A DNA stretch of 34,589 nucleotides. It comes from an uncultured Bacilli bacterium (GTDB taxonomy: Bacteria; Bacillota_I; Bacilli_A; RFN20; DUOF01). The stretch spans positions 1 through 34,589 of the forward strand of contig CAKORZ010000005.1 of assembly GCA_934101685.1 (NCBI GenBank), read 5' to 3'. The notes under the pieces are model-generated. The model worked only from the letters and a program-made list of their open reading frames with translations, was not told the origin of the DNA and did not search any database. The position numbers and the translations under genes were made by a program. The first letter of the stretch is position 1. Each line of letters opens with the position of its first letter. Shown piece after piece: positions 24,613 through 33,115 of the stretch.

Positions 24613-25529
24613 TTAATCACCTTCTTTGTAATATTTACAAGAAATTTATAAATTTTTTCTTTTATTTTCCATGATTTATCAAAAGGATATAGCCCATATA
24701 AATTTTCGTATTCTTTTATAATTTTTTTTAAATAGTATTTTTTCTTATTTTCCTTAGAAAATAAAGTAATTTTATAATTAGTGCATATTATTCTCATCAA
24801 TTGATTATATATTGTTATTTTATTTTCTTCATTCACAATACACATAATTTTTTTTAAAGCGTTTATCATGCTATATCTTTTCATTAAATTTATTTTATTA
24901 GTTGTGCTATTTTGGTTTATTTCATATTTATAAAGTTTGGAATCATTAAATAAAATAAAATCAATAAATTTTGAATACTCAGATACAAATAACAAGTCTT
25001 CTAATATATATATTTCTTCATCAAATTTAATATTGTTTTGTGCAACAATATCTTTTTTAAATAACTTGTTCCATACATAGCCACCCACACTATCACATAT
25101 ATTTGCTTCTAAAATTGGATTATCCAATTTTATTTCAGTTGTTTTCATTTCAAAGCTATCATTTCTTGTAAAACCAATACATGGCATACAATTATCATTT
25201 CTTTTGATCATTTCATATAATGTTTCTATCCATTTTTCTGAAACATAATCATCAGAATCGCAAAATGTTATATATTTCCCATTAGAACATTCCATTCCCT
25301 TATTACGAGCTGCTGACACATTTGGAATCTCTATTTGTATAAATTTAATATTGTTATATTCCTTCTCTATTTTTAAAATTTCATTTACTGTTTTATCACT
25401 CGACTTATTCTCTATTATTACTACTTCAATATTTGAGTAGGTCTGGCCTTCTATAGATTCTATACACCTTCTTATTGTTTTTTCACAATTGTGTGCAGGC
25501 ACAATTACCGATATTAAATCATTATTCAT
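24609..25529 (-). CDS. GT2-family glycosyltransferase (GT-A fold)
   Basis: The 306-residue inverting GT2 enzyme starts MNNDLISVIVPAHNC and has IIENKSSDKT (38-47), VSAARNKGM (71-79) and the DxD motif CDSDDYVSE (Asp91-Asp94), then GYVWNKLF and EDLLFVSEY about residues 165-210. The ATG at 25529 is supported by AAAGGAA 8 nt upstream; the frame extends 7 codons to a TTG with no better site. It overlaps the polymerase gene by 8 nt and ends at an ATGA overlap with the GT32-like gene. It has no membrane helix, so it acts in the cytoplasm. Confidence 0.9.
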   Translation of the reverse strand: MNNDLISVIVPAHNCEKTIRRCIESIEGQTYSNIEVVIIENKSSDKTVNEILKIEKEYNNIKFIQIEIPNVSAARNKGMECSNGKYITFCDSDDYVSEKWIETLYEMIKRNDNCMPCIGFTRNDSFEMKTTEIKLDNPILEANICDSVGGYVWNKLFKKDIVAQNNIKFDEEIYILEDLLFVSEYSKFIDFILFNDSKLYKYEINQNSTTNKINLMKRYSMINALKKIMCIVNEENKITIYNQLMRIICTNYKITLFSKENKKKYYLKKIIKEYENLYGLYPFDKSWKIKEKIYKFLVNITKKVIK

Positions 25530-26943
25530 TTTTGAAATTCCTTTCTTCAATTAACAAACTAAGCAACAAAATTGGCATAATTGATGAAATAAAGTTGCCC
25601 CAAATTATTTGTGTATTAAATCCAAGGCACATTGAAAACCAAAATGTACCAATTATTAGAGCAAATTTTTGCAAAACACTATTTGTATCGTTTGCTTTTG
25701 AAGAAAATTTACATGCTATAAAAATGCTAATAAAAGTAAAAATTCCAGAAAAAACTATTCCAAAGTATGAATATCCTATTGTTATCATTGGCATAATTTG
25801 AGTGGCATCTTGATTTGGTCCTTTCACCAAAACATTAAAATAGCAATTAATCCTATTAGTTTGGTCAATAAAACGTGAAACATATGGAACAGAACCTGCA
25901 AAATCATTAAAGAATGTAACAAATGTTATCTGTTTTTTAAATTCATGCGCTGTTTGTATTCCTTGAGCTACTGGTCTTATACCAGAAAAATATTCTTGAA
26001 TTTGGCTAGATAAAACCTCTATTATTTTTAGAAAATTCTTTCTTTCACCATCTACGAATAAAAAACTAAATTTAGCATATGTAATCTTAACAAGAGCAAT
26101 TCCTAATACTATTGCAACAATAAAATCCAATATTATAATTTTTCTTTTAAATACTTGCTTTGACACTATAAAATAAAATATGAGAGGAAAAATTATATTC
26201 CATCTACTCATACTTATCATTAAAAAACTATATATTCCTATAGCTAATATTGATAAAATCGCATATACAATATTATTTGATAACTCATATTTTTTAAAAC
26301 AATATTTTAATGCTTCACATAGCAAAAATGCTTTAAACATATAAAAATCTATTTTTATTGCACCTGATACAGGGGAAACTATTGGTATAGTTTCAAACTT
26401 CCCATATAGTATAAAATTTATAGGAATAAAAGACTTCCAATAAATTATTGCCAAAGCCAAAGATACACATATGAATATGTACTTTATAACTTTTTTTGCG
26501 TTCACATTCACGTTTATATTAACTATTCTATTTTTTTTATGTACTTTTTGAAACACTTCTATTCCTAAAAAAACAGTAATTATTTCAATTAATAATAAAA
26601 TAATAGCTTTTTTTGCATATTGATTATCTGGCGTTTGTCCTGTTAAGACTCCATTATTGTAATCTCTAATGATTGCAATGACTCCAATCATCACAACATA
26701 TTTGACAAATGAAATAATATGTATAGTGGTAACAGCAATGTCTACAAGGAATTTTTTTGTATATTCCTTAAAAAGGATAACACATAATAAATAAAATGCA
26801 GGGATTGCCCACATCATTTTATATCCATTTACCGGTTTTAAAAAAATACTTAATAAGATACTAGTTATGCATGCAATGGATTCAATTGCAATAACAACAA
26901 ATTGTTTTATTGGCTTTTTTTTATTTTCAATTAAACCATCCAT
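25522..26943 (-). CDS. Wzy-like polysaccharide repeat-unit polymerase
   Basis: The protein (473 residues) has about 11-12 membrane helices and the oligosaccharide repeat-unit polymerase pattern: a central SRW (in SMSRWNIIFP), a long outer loop, and QDATQIMPMITIGYSYFG, the DxTQ-P motif common in Wzy proteins. Wzy joins flipped lipid-linked repeats at the outer face of the membrane. AGGAAGTG is before the ATG. It sits inside the upstream unit between two GT2 genes. It is one of three polymerase/ligase-like membrane proteins in the window (also 15123 and 31932). Confidence 0.82.
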   Translation of the reverse strand: MDGLIENKKKPIKQFVVIAIESIACITSILLSIFLKPVNGYKMMWAIPAFYLLCVILFKEYTKKFLVDIAVTTIHIISFVKYVVMIGVIAIIRDYNNGVLTGQTPDNQYAKKAIILLLIEIITVFLGIEVFQKVHKKNRIVNINVNVNAKKVIKYIFICVSLALAIIYWKSFIPINFILYGKFETIPIVSPVSGAIKIDFYMFKAFLLCEALKYCFKKYELSNNIVYAILSILAIGIYSFLMISMSRWNIIFPLIFYFIVSKQVFKRKIIILDFIVAIVLGIALVKITYAKFSFLFVDGERKNFLKIIEVLSSQIQEYFSGIRPVAQGIQTAHEFKKQITFVTFFNDFAGSVPYVSRFIDQTNRINCYFNVLVKGPNQDATQIMPMITIGYSYFGIVFSGIFTFISIFIACKFSSKANDTNSVLQKFALIIGTFWFSMCLGFNTQIIWGNFISSIMPILLLSLLIEERNFKNE

Positions 26944-26949
26944 GCTTTT

Positions 26950-27930
26950 TCACTTCCTTTTTAAATATAATTTTTTATATAATCTACTTGAAATATATAA
27001 TAATGTTATTTGAAGTTTCCTTCTTAGGTTTATCTTTGAAGTTATTATTTTTAAATATTTTCCTTTTATCATCTTTTTTATCTTATTTAACAAAATTTCA
27101 CTTTCCATTTTTTTGTCGCTTTTAAGAGATAAATTATAAACAGAAATATTTTGGTGAATTAAAAAAGCATAATATTCTTTTTCAATATTTTTAAACTTAT
27201 TAGCAACATAATTATAGCATATTTCTGCCATTTTTATTCTATCATATTCCTTTTGTTTAAAAGATTCGCTTTGAACGATTGAACCTTCTCTTTTAACATA
27301 GTGATATAAAGGCTCATTTACAAATGAAATGCGATTTGATTCCCCTATTGCAACCGGTGTAGTTGCTAAATCTTCATAGATGAATCCCTCTGGATACTTT
27401 AAATCATTATCACAAAATATACTTTTTTTATATAACTTATTCCAGGCACATTGTGTAAAAGGTATATTTAAGTTCATCATTTTTAATAATGCCTTTTCTG
27501 GTGTATATATGTATGCTTTTTTATTATATTTATAATTTGATAATACATTTCCTTTTTCATCAACATTATCAAACCCACAAACTGCAACATCTGATTCATT
27601 TCTTATTATCATTTCATATAATACTTCTAAATATTTTCCTTCAATGTAATCATCAGAATCAATAAAGCATATATACTTGCCTTTTGAACGCTTTAATCCC
27701 TCATTTCTTGCTGATGATAACCCGCCATTTTTTTTGTGAATAATCTGAATATTAGGATTATTCTTATATTCATCACAAATTGTTTCAGAGCCATCAGTTG
27801 AACCATCATCTACTATAATAATTTCAAAATTTTTATATGTTTGAGAAAGAATAGAATTTATGCACTTTTTCAAATAATTAGAAACATTGTATACTGGCAC
27901 TATCACAGAAATTAACTCATTATTTTCCAT
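26950..27930 (-). CDS. GT2-family glycosyltransferase
   Basis: A 326-residue GT2 enzyme with the typical start LISVIVPVYNVSNYLKKC, IVDDGSTDGS (39-48), GGLSSARNEGLK (69-80) and FIDSDDYIEGKY (89-100, DxD at Asp91-Asp94). CAWNKLYKKSIF and GFIYEDLATTP follow (the ED pair is the probable catalytic region). Residues 185-326 form a helical tail with a positively charged end that may bind membrane. The ATG at 27930 is preceded by AAGGAG and overlaps the upstream GT4 gene by 11 nt. It resembles the GT2 domains of 24609 and 15123. Confidence 0.92.
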   Translation of the reverse strand: MENNELISVIVPVYNVSNYLKKCINSILSQTYKNFEIIIVDDGSTDGSETICDEYKNNPNIQIIHKKNGGLSSARNEGLKRSKGKYICFIDSDDYIEGKYLEVLYEMIIRNESDVAVCGFDNVDEKGNVLSNYKYNKKAYIYTPEKALLKMMNLNIPFTQCAWNKLYKKSIFCDNDLKYPEGFIYEDLATTPVAIGESNRISFVNEPLYHYVKREGSIVQSESFKQKEYDRIKMAEICYNYVANKFKNIEKEYYAFLIHQNISVYNLSLKSDKKMESEILLNKIKKMIKGKYLKIITSKINLRRKLQITLLYISSRLYKKLYLKRK

Positions 27931-28951
27931 TTGAAATCTCCTTATATATATTTAGCAAAATATTAAAATTATTATCTAGAGAATACTTCACCTTTGCGCA
28001 ATTATCCAAACATTCATCATGTAAATGGTTTGCTATCATCTCTATCCACAAATGTTTTTTTAAAGGTATCATATATGTATTGTCATTTATAAGTATTTCT
28101 TTTGATATTTTATCAGAAAAAACACACGTTAATCCTGCCACTTGGGCTTCAATTCCAGAAATAGGTAGCCCTTCATAATTTGATGGTAAGATAAATATAT
28201 TCATTTTTGAATAAAACTTTTCAACCTCAGATGTATTATCGATAAAATCAATGAATTCTGTTAATTTATATAGACGTGCTTTATTGTGAATTTTTTCTTT
28301 CAATTCTCCATTTCCTATCCAAATAAATTTATCTATAATAGATTTTTCTTTCAATTCTTTTACAATATCTAAGATAAAAAAAGGATTTTTTTGTTTTGTT
28401 AATCTACCAACAGTTCCCGCGATTATCGAAGTATTATTACTTGATTTTTCTGTTTTAAACCTTTCTACATCAACAGCATTATTTAATACATAAAACTTTT
28501 TTTTACCAAACAAATAATTTCCTGCTGCCTCAGAACATGAAAAATAATAATTAGCATTTTTTAAGGCCATTTTCTTTAGAGGCCACCTAATAATTCGTTT
28601 AATAATTGTATCACCATTGCTAGTTGTATGAGAATGAAGTATTCTAACTTTACATCCTCTTTTTTTAGCAATTTTCAAGAGAAATGCTCCGCGGTTAATT
28701 ACATTTGAGTGAATAATATCATATCCATTATCCAATATATCATTTAGTCTTTTGTTAATTGACTTTTTTGGAAAAAAATAAATATTTGATCCATTGGATT
28801 TTATTTTTTCGTAATATGGTGTATCAACATCTTCTGATAGCAAAAAATCAATTTTATGACCTTCGTTAATTAAATTCATGTAATAGTTCATCACATAGCT
28901 TGCTACTCCATTGCACAGTTGAAGATTTGGAACATAATATAATATTTTCAT
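27920..28951 (-). CDS. GT4-family glycosyltransferase
   Basis: The 343-residue protein is a GT-B retaining transferase. The N-terminal half has NGVASYVMNYY (14-24) and HSHTTSNGD (106-114). The C-terminal half has TVGRLTKQKNP (180-190) and the EX7E motif at Glu260-Glu268 (EGLPISGIE). It resembles the GT4 protein at 14018. AAAGGAG lies before the ATG at 28951. The next upstream gene ends 4 nt earlier. No membrane segment is evident. Confidence 0.9.
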   Translation of the reverse strand: MKILYYVPNLQLCNGVASYVMNYYMNLINEGHKIDFLLSEDVDTPYYEKIKSNGSNIYFFPKKSINKRLNDILDNGYDIIHSNVINRGAFLLKIAKKRGCKVRILHSHTTSNGDTIIKRIIRWPLKKMALKNANYYFSCSEAAGNYLFGKKKFYVLNNAVDVERFKTEKSSNNTSIIAGTVGRLTKQKNPFFILDIVKELKEKSIIDKFIWIGNGELKEKIHNKARLYKLTEFIDFIDNTSEVEKFYSKMNIFILPSNYEGLPISGIEAQVAGLTCVFSDKISKEILINDNTYMIPLKKHLWIEMIANHLHDECLDNCAKVKYSLDNNFNILLNIYKEISNGK

Positions 28952-28955
28952 TTTC

Positions 28956-30038
28956 TCACTCCTTTAATATTTCATCAATCAATTTTTCTGTCTTAGTCAC
29001 ACATTTTTCTATATCGTATTTCAAATCATAAATTTTATTTAAAGAAGAATCTAGTTTATCAATTTTCTCAGCTATTTTGTATGAGTCATTGCATTCTAAA
29101 GAGTTTTCAAGTAGCTCTGGTATAGCTCCAGAATTTGATGCAACTATTTGTTTGTTTAATGCTTTGTATTCTTCAATTGCGAACCCAAAACCTTCCCATC
29201 TTGAAAACAAACATGCTATGTCAAATAAATTTACATATTCAAGAGGATTATCAACCCAACCAGTAATATAAAAATATTTATCTAAATCATATTCTAAAAT
29301 ACTTTTCTTTATTTTTTCTAACCAAGGACCATCTCCTACTAGCATAAATTTATATTTTTCAGAAATTGAATGGAGATTTTTAGCGACCTCCACAAAAAAA
29401 TCAGTTCCTTTTTGTTCACATAGTCTTCCGCATTGACCAATAATTACATCAGAATTATTAAATCCAACTTCTTTTCTACTAATAGTAAATTTTGCTTTTT
29501 CTTCAATTATTTTTTTATAGTCAATACCATTATAAATTAATGTTAATTTATTTTGCTTGCAGATATTTCTTTTTTTCGCTTCATTTAATTCATGGTTAGA
29601 TATACATATTATATTAGTTGTTTTTTTTGCTAGAAATTTTTCCATGGCTATATACAACATTTTTTTGCTTTTTTTATTATTCATATCAAAACACCAACCA
29701 TGAGGATTATAAATGAGTGGTATGTATTTTTTATTATTAGCAAGCCTACCAAAAAAGCCAGCTTTAGTGGAATGGCAATAAACAATGTCTGGTTTTTCTG
29801 ATTTAATTATTTTTTTTACTTCATTTACTGTTCTAAAATCCTTTAAACTAAGCGTATGCTCCATGTGTATTTGAATAGTTTTTCTAACATTTGGAAGTTT
29901 ATCATACTTTTCCATATTATAGTTTTGGCTGGCCAATAAAATATGCTCATATTTATCGCCAAAATTTTTAATTAGCATGTATATATATGAATCCACTCCT
30001 CCAGCTGCTTCTGCTATATGAAGTATTCTTTTTTTCAT
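28956..30038 (-). CDS. GT4-family glycosyltransferase
   Basis: This 360-residue GT4 enzyme has HIAEAAGGVDSYIY (7-20), DIVYCHSTKAGFFGR (84-98), GQCGRLCEQKGTDFF (201-215) and the EX7E motif EGFGFAIEE (282-290). YNPHGWCF (110-117) is typical of enzymes near the start of capsule pathways. It immediately follows the two initiating transferase genes, so it is a fair candidate for adding the second sugar. The ATG is 2 nt past the upstream stop; GGGGAG precedes it at a rather long spacing. Confidence 0.9.
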   Translation of the reverse strand: MKKRILHIAEAAGGVDSYIYMLIKNFGDKYEHILLASQNYNMEKYDKLPNVRKTIQIHMEHTLSLKDFRTVNEVKKIIKSEKPDIVYCHSTKAGFFGRLANNKKYIPLIYNPHGWCFDMNNKKSKKMLYIAMEKFLAKKTTNIICISNHELNEAKKRNICKQNKLTLIYNGIDYKKIIEEKAKFTISRKEVGFNNSDVIIGQCGRLCEQKGTDFFVEVAKNLHSISEKYKFMLVGDGPWLEKIKKSILEYDLDKYFYITGWVDNPLEYVNLFDIACLFSRWEGFGFAIEEYKALNKQIVASNSGAIPELLENSLECNDSYKIAEKIDKLDSSLNKIYDLKYDIEKCVTKTEKLIDEILKE

Positions 30039-30040
30039 AC

Positions 30041-30664
30041 TTACTTAGCTCCCCTTCCAAACAATACCACTTTAATTGTTTTAAAAAATATTTTAGTATC
30101 TAACAAAAAGCTTCTTTTATTTTTGTATTCAGCCTCCATTTTAGTTCTGCTTTCAAAATCAGTATCATTTCTTCCGCCGACTTGCCATGGACCTGTTATA
30201 CCAGGTTTACATTTAATAATAGAATCATATGCTTCTCCCATATCCTCTTTTTCTCTAGGAAGGTATGGTCTAGGTCCTACTACTGACATATTTCCTAATA
30301 ACACATTAATGAATTGTGGTAATTCGTCAATTGAAGTTTTTCTTATAAATTTTCCTACTTTAGTAACTCTAGGATCTGGATCTAGTTTATGATTAGTAAG
30401 ATATTCTTCTCTAATTTTAGGACTGTTTTTCATTAAATCTTCTAGCATTTGTTCTGCATTAACGCACATACTTCTAAACTTATAAATTTTAATTACTTTT
30501 CCATTTTTACCAATTCTTTTATTAGCAAATATTAATGGTCCAAAATCACCATTAAGCATATTAGCTAATTTAACTCCTAAAGAAACTGGAATAAGCAATA
30601 TGCATCCAATTAAACCAATCACAATATCACATAAGCGCTTTATAAAATAATACAACCATTTCAT
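30041..30664 (-). CDS. Initiating sugar-phosphate transferase, monotopic PglC/WcaJ-like, second copy
   Basis: The 207-residue protein is the minimal catalytic unit of polyprenyl-phosphate hexose-1-phosphate transferases. It has one N-terminal re-entrant membrane helix (IVIGLIGCILLIPVSLGV), KIYKFRSM (59-66), LDPDPRVTKVGKFIRKTSID, ELPQFINVLLGN, SVVGPRPYL and KPGITGPWQVGGRND. It should put the first sugar phosphate on undecaprenyl phosphate. It lies 1 nt from a paralogue upstream, with AGGGGG as ribosome site. Confidence 0.93.
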   Translation of the reverse strand: MKWLYYFIKRLCDIVIGLIGCILLIPVSLGVKLANMLNGDFGPLIFANKRIGKNGKVIKIYKFRSMCVNAEQMLEDLMKNSPKIREEYLTNHKLDPDPRVTKVGKFIRKTSIDELPQFINVLLGNMSVVGPRPYLPREKEDMGEAYDSIIKCKPGITGPWQVGGRNDTDFESRTKMEAEYKNKRSFLLDTKIFFKTIKVVLFGRGAK

Positions 30665-30665
30665 T

Positions 30666-31367
30666 TTATTTAGCCCCCTTATGTTTTAGAACTGCAGGTA
30701 CTGTTAAAAAGATTATTTTCAGATCAAACAACAAACTTCTTTTGGGAAGATACGCTAATTCTTCTTTTTGTCTTTCTCCTGAAGCATAATCCACATTACT
30801 TCTTCCATATACTTGCCAATAACCAGTTAATCCAGGTTTTACTTTCATTAACATTTGTTGTTCATATTCTGTATAATTATCTTTTAATTCTTTCATTTTA
30901 ATTGGTCTAGGTCCAACTATTGAAAGTTGTCCAAACAAAATATTAAATAGTTGTGGCAATTCGTCTAAACTAGTTTTTCTCAAAATTTTTCCAACTTTAG
31001 TAATTCTTGGATCATTATCTAGCTTTCTTTCTCTATTCCATATTTCTTTTTGTTCTTCGTTTAAGTATTTATCTATATTAGATTCAGCATCTATATACAT
31101 TGTTCTAAATTTATAAACTTTTATTAATTTAAACCCTTTTCCTACTCTTACATCTTTAAATAATACAGGTCCTTTTGAAGTAACTTTAATTAATACAGAA
31201 ATTATAAGTATTAATGGCAATAAGACAATTATTCCTAATAATGAACAAACAAAATCAAATATTCTCTTAAAAAAGCAATACATTTTTCCACCTTTAATGG
31301 TTATCTTTTCTGTTTTTTTATGTTGCTCAGTATTACATTCAGAAACCATTACTGTTCCCTCTTCCAT
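30666..31367 (-). CDS. Initiating sugar-phosphate transferase, monotopic PglC/WcaJ-like, first copy
   Basis: The 233-residue paralogue of the next gene has the same motifs: VYKFRTMYIDAES, LDNDPRITKVGKILRKTSLD, ELPQLFNILFGQ, SIVGPRPI and KPGLTGYWQVYGRS, and a membrane helix near residues 37-60. It carries a 28-residue polar N-terminal extension (EEGTVMVSECNTEQHKKTEK) with its own strong AGGAGG 8 nt before the ATG at 31367. An internal ATG at residue 29 (MYCFFKRIFDF, AAGGTGG upstream) is a possible shorter start. It is the first gene of the upstream polysaccharide unit, behind a hairpin leader. Confidence 0.93.
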   Translation of the reverse strand: MEEGTVMVSECNTEQHKKTEKITIKGGKMYCFFKRIFDFVCSLLGIIVLLPLILIISVLIKVTSKGPVLFKDVRVGKGFKLIKVYKFRTMYIDAESNIDKYLNEEQKEIWNRERKLDNDPRITKVGKILRKTSLDELPQLFNILFGQLSIVGPRPIKMKELKDNYTEYEQQMLMKVKPGLTGYWQVYGRSNVDYASGERQKEELAYLPKRSLLFDLKIIFLTVPAVLKHKGAK

Positions 31368-31391
31368 CTACTATTCCTCCTAAATATACAA

Positions 31392-31423
31392 GCAAAGCAA
31401 AAAAGCACAACCTTTTACTTTGC
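31392..31423 (-). other. Hairpin in the leader of the polysaccharide operon
   Basis: On the minus strand GCAAAGTAAAA pairs with TTTTGCTTTGC (10 Watson-Crick pairs and one T-G) around about 10 nt, 25 nt before the ATG at 31367 and just ahead of AGGAGG. No T-tract follows it directly. It may be an RNA leader element for antitermination, RNA stability or start-site access. I could not identify a confident promoter in the 114-bp gap 31368-31481. Confidence 0.5.
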
Positions 31424-31481
31424 ATCCTCTCTCTTATTCAAATACAAAATACATTAAATTATTAAGTTTTAATGTTTTTTC

Positions 31482-31856
31482 CTAAATTCTTAAATAGCAA
31501 AAATAAGAACTATTAAGTTCATTCTTAAAGTTCTTATTAGTGCATATATACATAACATCATTTAATCTAATTCTTTTCATTTTCTTACAAGCAATATTTA
31601 TTCTAGTAATAGTTAGTATTGTGCTAACTATCATAAATAAACTTATGAAATTTGTTCTAAAGATTGAATCAATTATATTTAAAAATTTAATATCTTTACA
31701 AGGTAGTAAAGATGATATTGTAGGAAACGTATATGATAAAACAGTATTGAAAGCATCAATAAGTGTAATTATAGAAGTTGATATAATAAAAGGAAGTACA
31801 ACATATGTAAATACAACTTTAACAATATTCTCAAATATTTTCAAAATTTGTTTCAT
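31482..31856 (-). CDS. Small membrane protein of unknown function
   Basis: I do not recognise this protein. The 124 residues from the ATG at 31856 carry two likely membrane helices (about 13-37, VVFTYVVLPFIISTSIITLI, and 70-90, FISLFMIVSTILTI) and a basic segment CKKMKRIRLN afterwards. The start is chosen because GGGAGGG lies 7 nt upstream; a longer frame from 31931 directly follows the neighbouring stop with no ribosome site. The 3' end of the gene forms a 15-bp hairpin that looks like a terminator. It follows the ligase-like gene after about 75 nt. Confidence 0.6.
   Translation of the reverse strand: MKQILKIFENIVKVVFTYVVLPFIISTSIITLIDAFNTVLSYTFPTISSLLPCKDIKFLNIIDSIFRTNFISLFMIVSTILTITRINIACKKMKRIRLNDVMYICTNKNFKNELNSSYFCYLRI
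31497..31538 (-). terminator. Strong hairpin inside the end of the small membrane gene, probable terminator
   Basis: On the minus strand AATAAGAACT plus TTAAG pairs with CTTAA plus AGTTCTTATT, giving 15 bp with one bulged T and a 6-nt loop, then TTTTT shared partly with the stem. It would separate the small membrane gene from the polysaccharide operon downstream. Confidence 0.55.
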
Positions 31857-31931
31857 ATATTTTCCCTCCCTATCTTCATAAATTTTATATGAAATATAAA
31901 GAAGTGTCAAGGAAATGACAAATTCATACAT

Positions 31932-33047
31932 TTATTGATATGCTTTTTCTATGTTTTTTTCTTCTAAATCATCTAGTTTATTCTCATCTAATGCAACAAC
32001 TAACATTATAAGCAATATTTTGTTTTCTCCATAACTTGTAAAATTTTCAAAAAAGCCACATATAAATGTTGTTAAAATTAATGAAAATAGTAATTCATTG
32101 TTTTTCTTTATTTTAGAAAAAGCTAAAAGATAAATAGCAAGATAATAGATATATCCATACATTCCTCCATAATACATTGTATTGATAAACATATTATCTA
32201 ATGGTCCACTTCCTACCCTTTCAATTTTTGCAAATACACCTATCTCCTTAAGATATCCATACCACAAGTTAAACCTATTACTGCTTATACCATTTAACTC
32301 CCCTTGATGAAATAAAAAAGCACCAGCCACAGATATAAATGTAAATATTAGAAACAAATATGGAATATACTTTAATTTAAATATTTTAGTTGTTATTTTC
32401 TTTGGTATTAAACAAACTATTGCTAAAGCAATAGCAGCTACTAATCCTGCTCTAGAGCCTGTTATATAAAACATTATTATTCCAAGTAGTAATGCTGACA
32501 AACCATAAATTAGTTTATCTTTAAAAATAAACATTCCAATCAATACAATACCTAGGAAAAATCTACAAGCGACGTTAGGATGACTAAATCCTAGCGACTT
32601 TTTATTTATATTAAGTCCAAGTAATACCCTTTGTATATCATTTGCAGGAATAACTTTTATTAAATATAAGATAACTAGCATACCATAGCTTATGATACTT
32701 GAATAAAATATTATTTTTATTAGTTTTTTTAAATCTTTATGTATAAAATTGGCAGCAATCACAAGTGATAAATATAAGGAATCTTCCCTACATATTACTA
32801 TTAGTCCTAATATAGCTAAAGTGATTAATATTCTTTTTTGCTTTTCATTATATAACCCTTGTTTATAGTATTTTATATCTTGTACTAAAAGAATAACACC
32901 ACCTATAAAACTAATAATGGCACTCACAAAAACTCTTATTCTTTTTTCCACACCGCAATATCCAATATAGCTTCCAAATATTGTAAGAAAAACACCAACA
33001 ATAGTTAGTTTCTCCTCTTTAGTTAATTTACTAAGCCATTCTTTCAT
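31932..33047 (-). CDS. O-antigen ligase/polymerase-like membrane protein
   Basis: The 371-residue protein has about 11 membrane helices with the Wzy_C/O-antigen-ligase pattern: GFSHPNVACRFF (the conserved HPN region), MFYITGSRAGLVA (SR-G) and a periplasmic/extracellular loop before YGGMYGYIYYLAIYLLA. Members either ligate or polymerise lipid-linked glycans. It is transcribed from its own likely promoter (TTGAAA/TATCTT at 33102-33074) and stands outside the main polysaccharide operon. AGAGGT lies before the ATG. Its role relative to the other two polymerases is open. Confidence 0.8.
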   Translation of the reverse strand: MKEWLSKLTKEEKLTIVGVFLTIFGSYIGYCGVEKRIRVFVSAIISFIGGVILLVQDIKYYKQGLYNEKQKRILITLAILGLIVICREDSLYLSLVIAANFIHKDLKKLIKIIFYSSIISYGMLVILYLIKVIPANDIQRVLLGLNINKKSLGFSHPNVACRFFLGIVLIGMFIFKDKLIYGLSALLLGIIMFYITGSRAGLVAAIALAIVCLIPKKITTKIFKLKYIPYLFLIFTFISVAGAFLFHQGELNGISSNRFNLWYGYLKEIGVFAKIERVGSGPLDNMFINTMYYGGMYGYIYYLAIYLLAFSKIKKNNELLFSLILTTFICGFFENFTSYGENKILLIMLVVALDENKLDDLEEKNIEKAYQ

Positions 33048-33073
33048 ACATCTACCTCTAACTTACTTTTTCT

Positions 33074-33102
33074 AAGATACTATAAATAATCATCTTTTTC
33101 AA
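33074..33102 (-). promoter_or_regulatory. Probable promoter of the ligase/polymerase-like gene
   Basis: TTGAAA (33102-33097), 17 bp, TATCTT (33079-33074), then 26 bp to the ATG. Matches are 5/6 and 4/6 to the consensus. Confidence 0.45.
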
Positions 33103-33115
33103 TTGTTTATTTCGT

